A stretch of DNA of 29,409 bases from Cladosporium sp. IMV 00045. Lineage: Eukaryota; Ascomycota; Dothideomycetes; Cladosporiales; Cladosporiaceae. The position numbers were made by a program, and so were the translations under genes. The notes under the pieces are model-generated. The model was not told the DNA's origin. It saw only the letters and a list, made by a program, of their open reading frames with translations, and ran no database searches. The stretch covers positions 1 through 29,409 of the forward strand of contig MSJI02000092.1 in the NCBI GenBank assembly GCA_001931905.2, given 5' to 3'. Positions 28,598-29,409 of this stretch are shown here, piece by piece (the stretch's first letter is position 1; every line of letters starts with the position of its first letter).

Positions 28598-29409
28598 ATG
28601 TCCGTCAAGTCTGCCAGTTGCAACGGCTATTACAAGATCTATCACCGCGACAGCGCTGGCGTTGTCATTCCTGCTTCCCCTACCACTTCCTACAACACTC
28701 AGGCATCATCTTCATCCAGAGCTGTCTCTATGAAGCCATCCGCTGCTGTCCTCGCTTCGATGAAATCGAAGGCTACCGTCAAGAAACCAGCTCGCACCAC
28801 CACCAAGAGCACCCCGGTCAAGCCTAACATCACCAAGTCTTCGGTCCGCAAGAAGGCTTCAAGCAACATCGTCTCATCTTCCCCGACTGCCTCCCAGGAC
28901 AACACCCAGTCCTCCAGTGTCGCTGCCAGCCCAGCTTCCGCAATGGTTTCCAACTTCCACGAGGCTCGTGGTCTCAGCTTCGAGGAGCTTTACGTTGACT
29001 CCAGCAACAACGTCGACTCCTCTGAGTCCGTCCAGACTCCTCAGAAGGGCTCAAAGAAGGCCGGCAAGGCTCCTGCCAAGGCAACCACTGCCAAAGCAAC
29101 CACTTCCACTGCTACCACTCCCGCCTCGACCAAGTCCACCAAGTCCACCAACTCTACCAACTCTGCCAAGCCTGCCTCACGCAAGCGTGCCAGGCAGAGT
29201 GACGACGTTCAGCAAACCGATGCTCCCGTCACTCCTCCCAAGATCATCTTGAAGCTCAAGAGGGGCAGTGCCTCAACCGGTCGCAAGTCCACCACGACCG
29301 ACGATGCCGACGACAGCTACGACGACACCACGCCGCCTGCTCCCAAGCGTCTCAAGCTCAACGTCAGCAAGAAGGCTTCTACCACTGCCCAGCAGCCAAC
29401 TCCACCGGC
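28598..29409 (+). CDS. Basic Lys/Ser/Thr-rich nuclear-type protein, 3' incomplete
   Basis: From the ATG at 28598 (context TTCACCATG, after a C/T-rich leader) the frame is open to the window edge: 270 codons and two bases. The protein is low-complexity and basic, with histone-H1-like Lys/Ala/Pro/Thr blocks (KKAGKAPAKATTAKATT), a nuclear-localisation-like KPASRKRARQ (about residues 191-200) and two related short motifs, PPKIILKLKRG (213-223) and PKRLKLNVSKK (249-259). An isolated non-repetitive patch, FHEARGLSFEELYVD (about 120-134), may be the conserved core. A chromatin-associated role is likely from composition, but no defined domain is seen and the C-terminal part is missing. Third positions are strongly C-biased, suggesting good expression. 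Confidence 0.82.
   Translation, partial: MSVKSASCNGYYKIYHRDSAGVVIPASPTTSYNTQASSSSRAVSMKPSAAVLASMKSKATVKKPARTTTKSTPVKPNITKSSVRKKASSNIVSSSPTASQDNTQSSSVAASPASAMVSNFHEARGLSFEELYVDSSNNVDSSESVQTPQKGSKKAGKAPAKATTAKATTSTATTPASTKSTKSTNSTNSAKPASRKRARQSDDVQQTDAPVTPPKIILKLKRGSASTGRKSTTTDDADDSYDDTTPPAPKRLKLNVSKKASTTAQQPTPP

Overview
The window looks like nuclear DNA of a filamentous ascomycete, most likely a Dothideomycete (inference). Genes are intron-poor. Where introns occur they are mostly 55-75 nt with GTRAGT-like donors and pyrimidine-CAG or TAG acceptors. Both strands are used, there are no operons, and the left edge is a transposon eroded by CpA-to-TpA mutation (RIP), which is a fungal process.

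Layout. 1-1773: right-hand part of a RIP-mutated Fot1/pogo-type DNA transposon (transposase on the minus strand, DD35D triad still readable). 1898-3952 (-): Ser/Thr/Pro-rich secreted protein. 4450-4991 (-): three-exon, 141-residue small membrane-anchored protein. 5895-7799 (+): dysferlin-domain protein of the Mug65/Spo73/Pex24-like type. 7800-9462: AT/pyrimidine-rich 3' region, then a patch of degenerate short repeats. 9463-10114 (-): secreted CHRD-domain protein. 10270-13938: gene-poor, with one probable broken gene (10767-11467, -). 13939-14519 (+): small two-exon gene found by joining exons. 14603-15385 (-): aminodeoxychorismate-lyase-like class IV aminotransferase, sharing a 246-bp divergent promoter with 15632-17770 (+), a DUF1365 membrane protein. 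18544-20593 (-): four-exon TOM70. 21312-22410 (+): two-exon membrane protein of unknown function. 23351-25993 (-): neutral trehalase with an in-frame 86-codon extension beyond its stop. 25994-28597: long upstream region. 28598-window end (+): Lys/Ser/Thr-rich basic nuclear-type protein, incomplete.

The genes do not form one pathway or cluster. They are mostly conserved housekeeping functions (mitochondrial import, trehalose mobilisation, folate/PABA-type chemistry, membrane remodelling) plus two secreted proteins and a mobile element. I see no evidence of a CRISPR, phage or other prokaryotic system.

The strongest leads are: (i) the trehalase stop codon (TAG followed by CAA) with a coding-like extension in the same frame; (ii) six copies of the hexamer CTATTG/CAATAG in 205 bp upstream of the last gene, two of them forming a perfect spaced palindrome; (iii) an abrupt C-rich to G-rich strand switch with canonical G-quadruplex motifs at the 3' coding ends of two genes; (iv) a RIP signature that stops sharply inside the transposon end.
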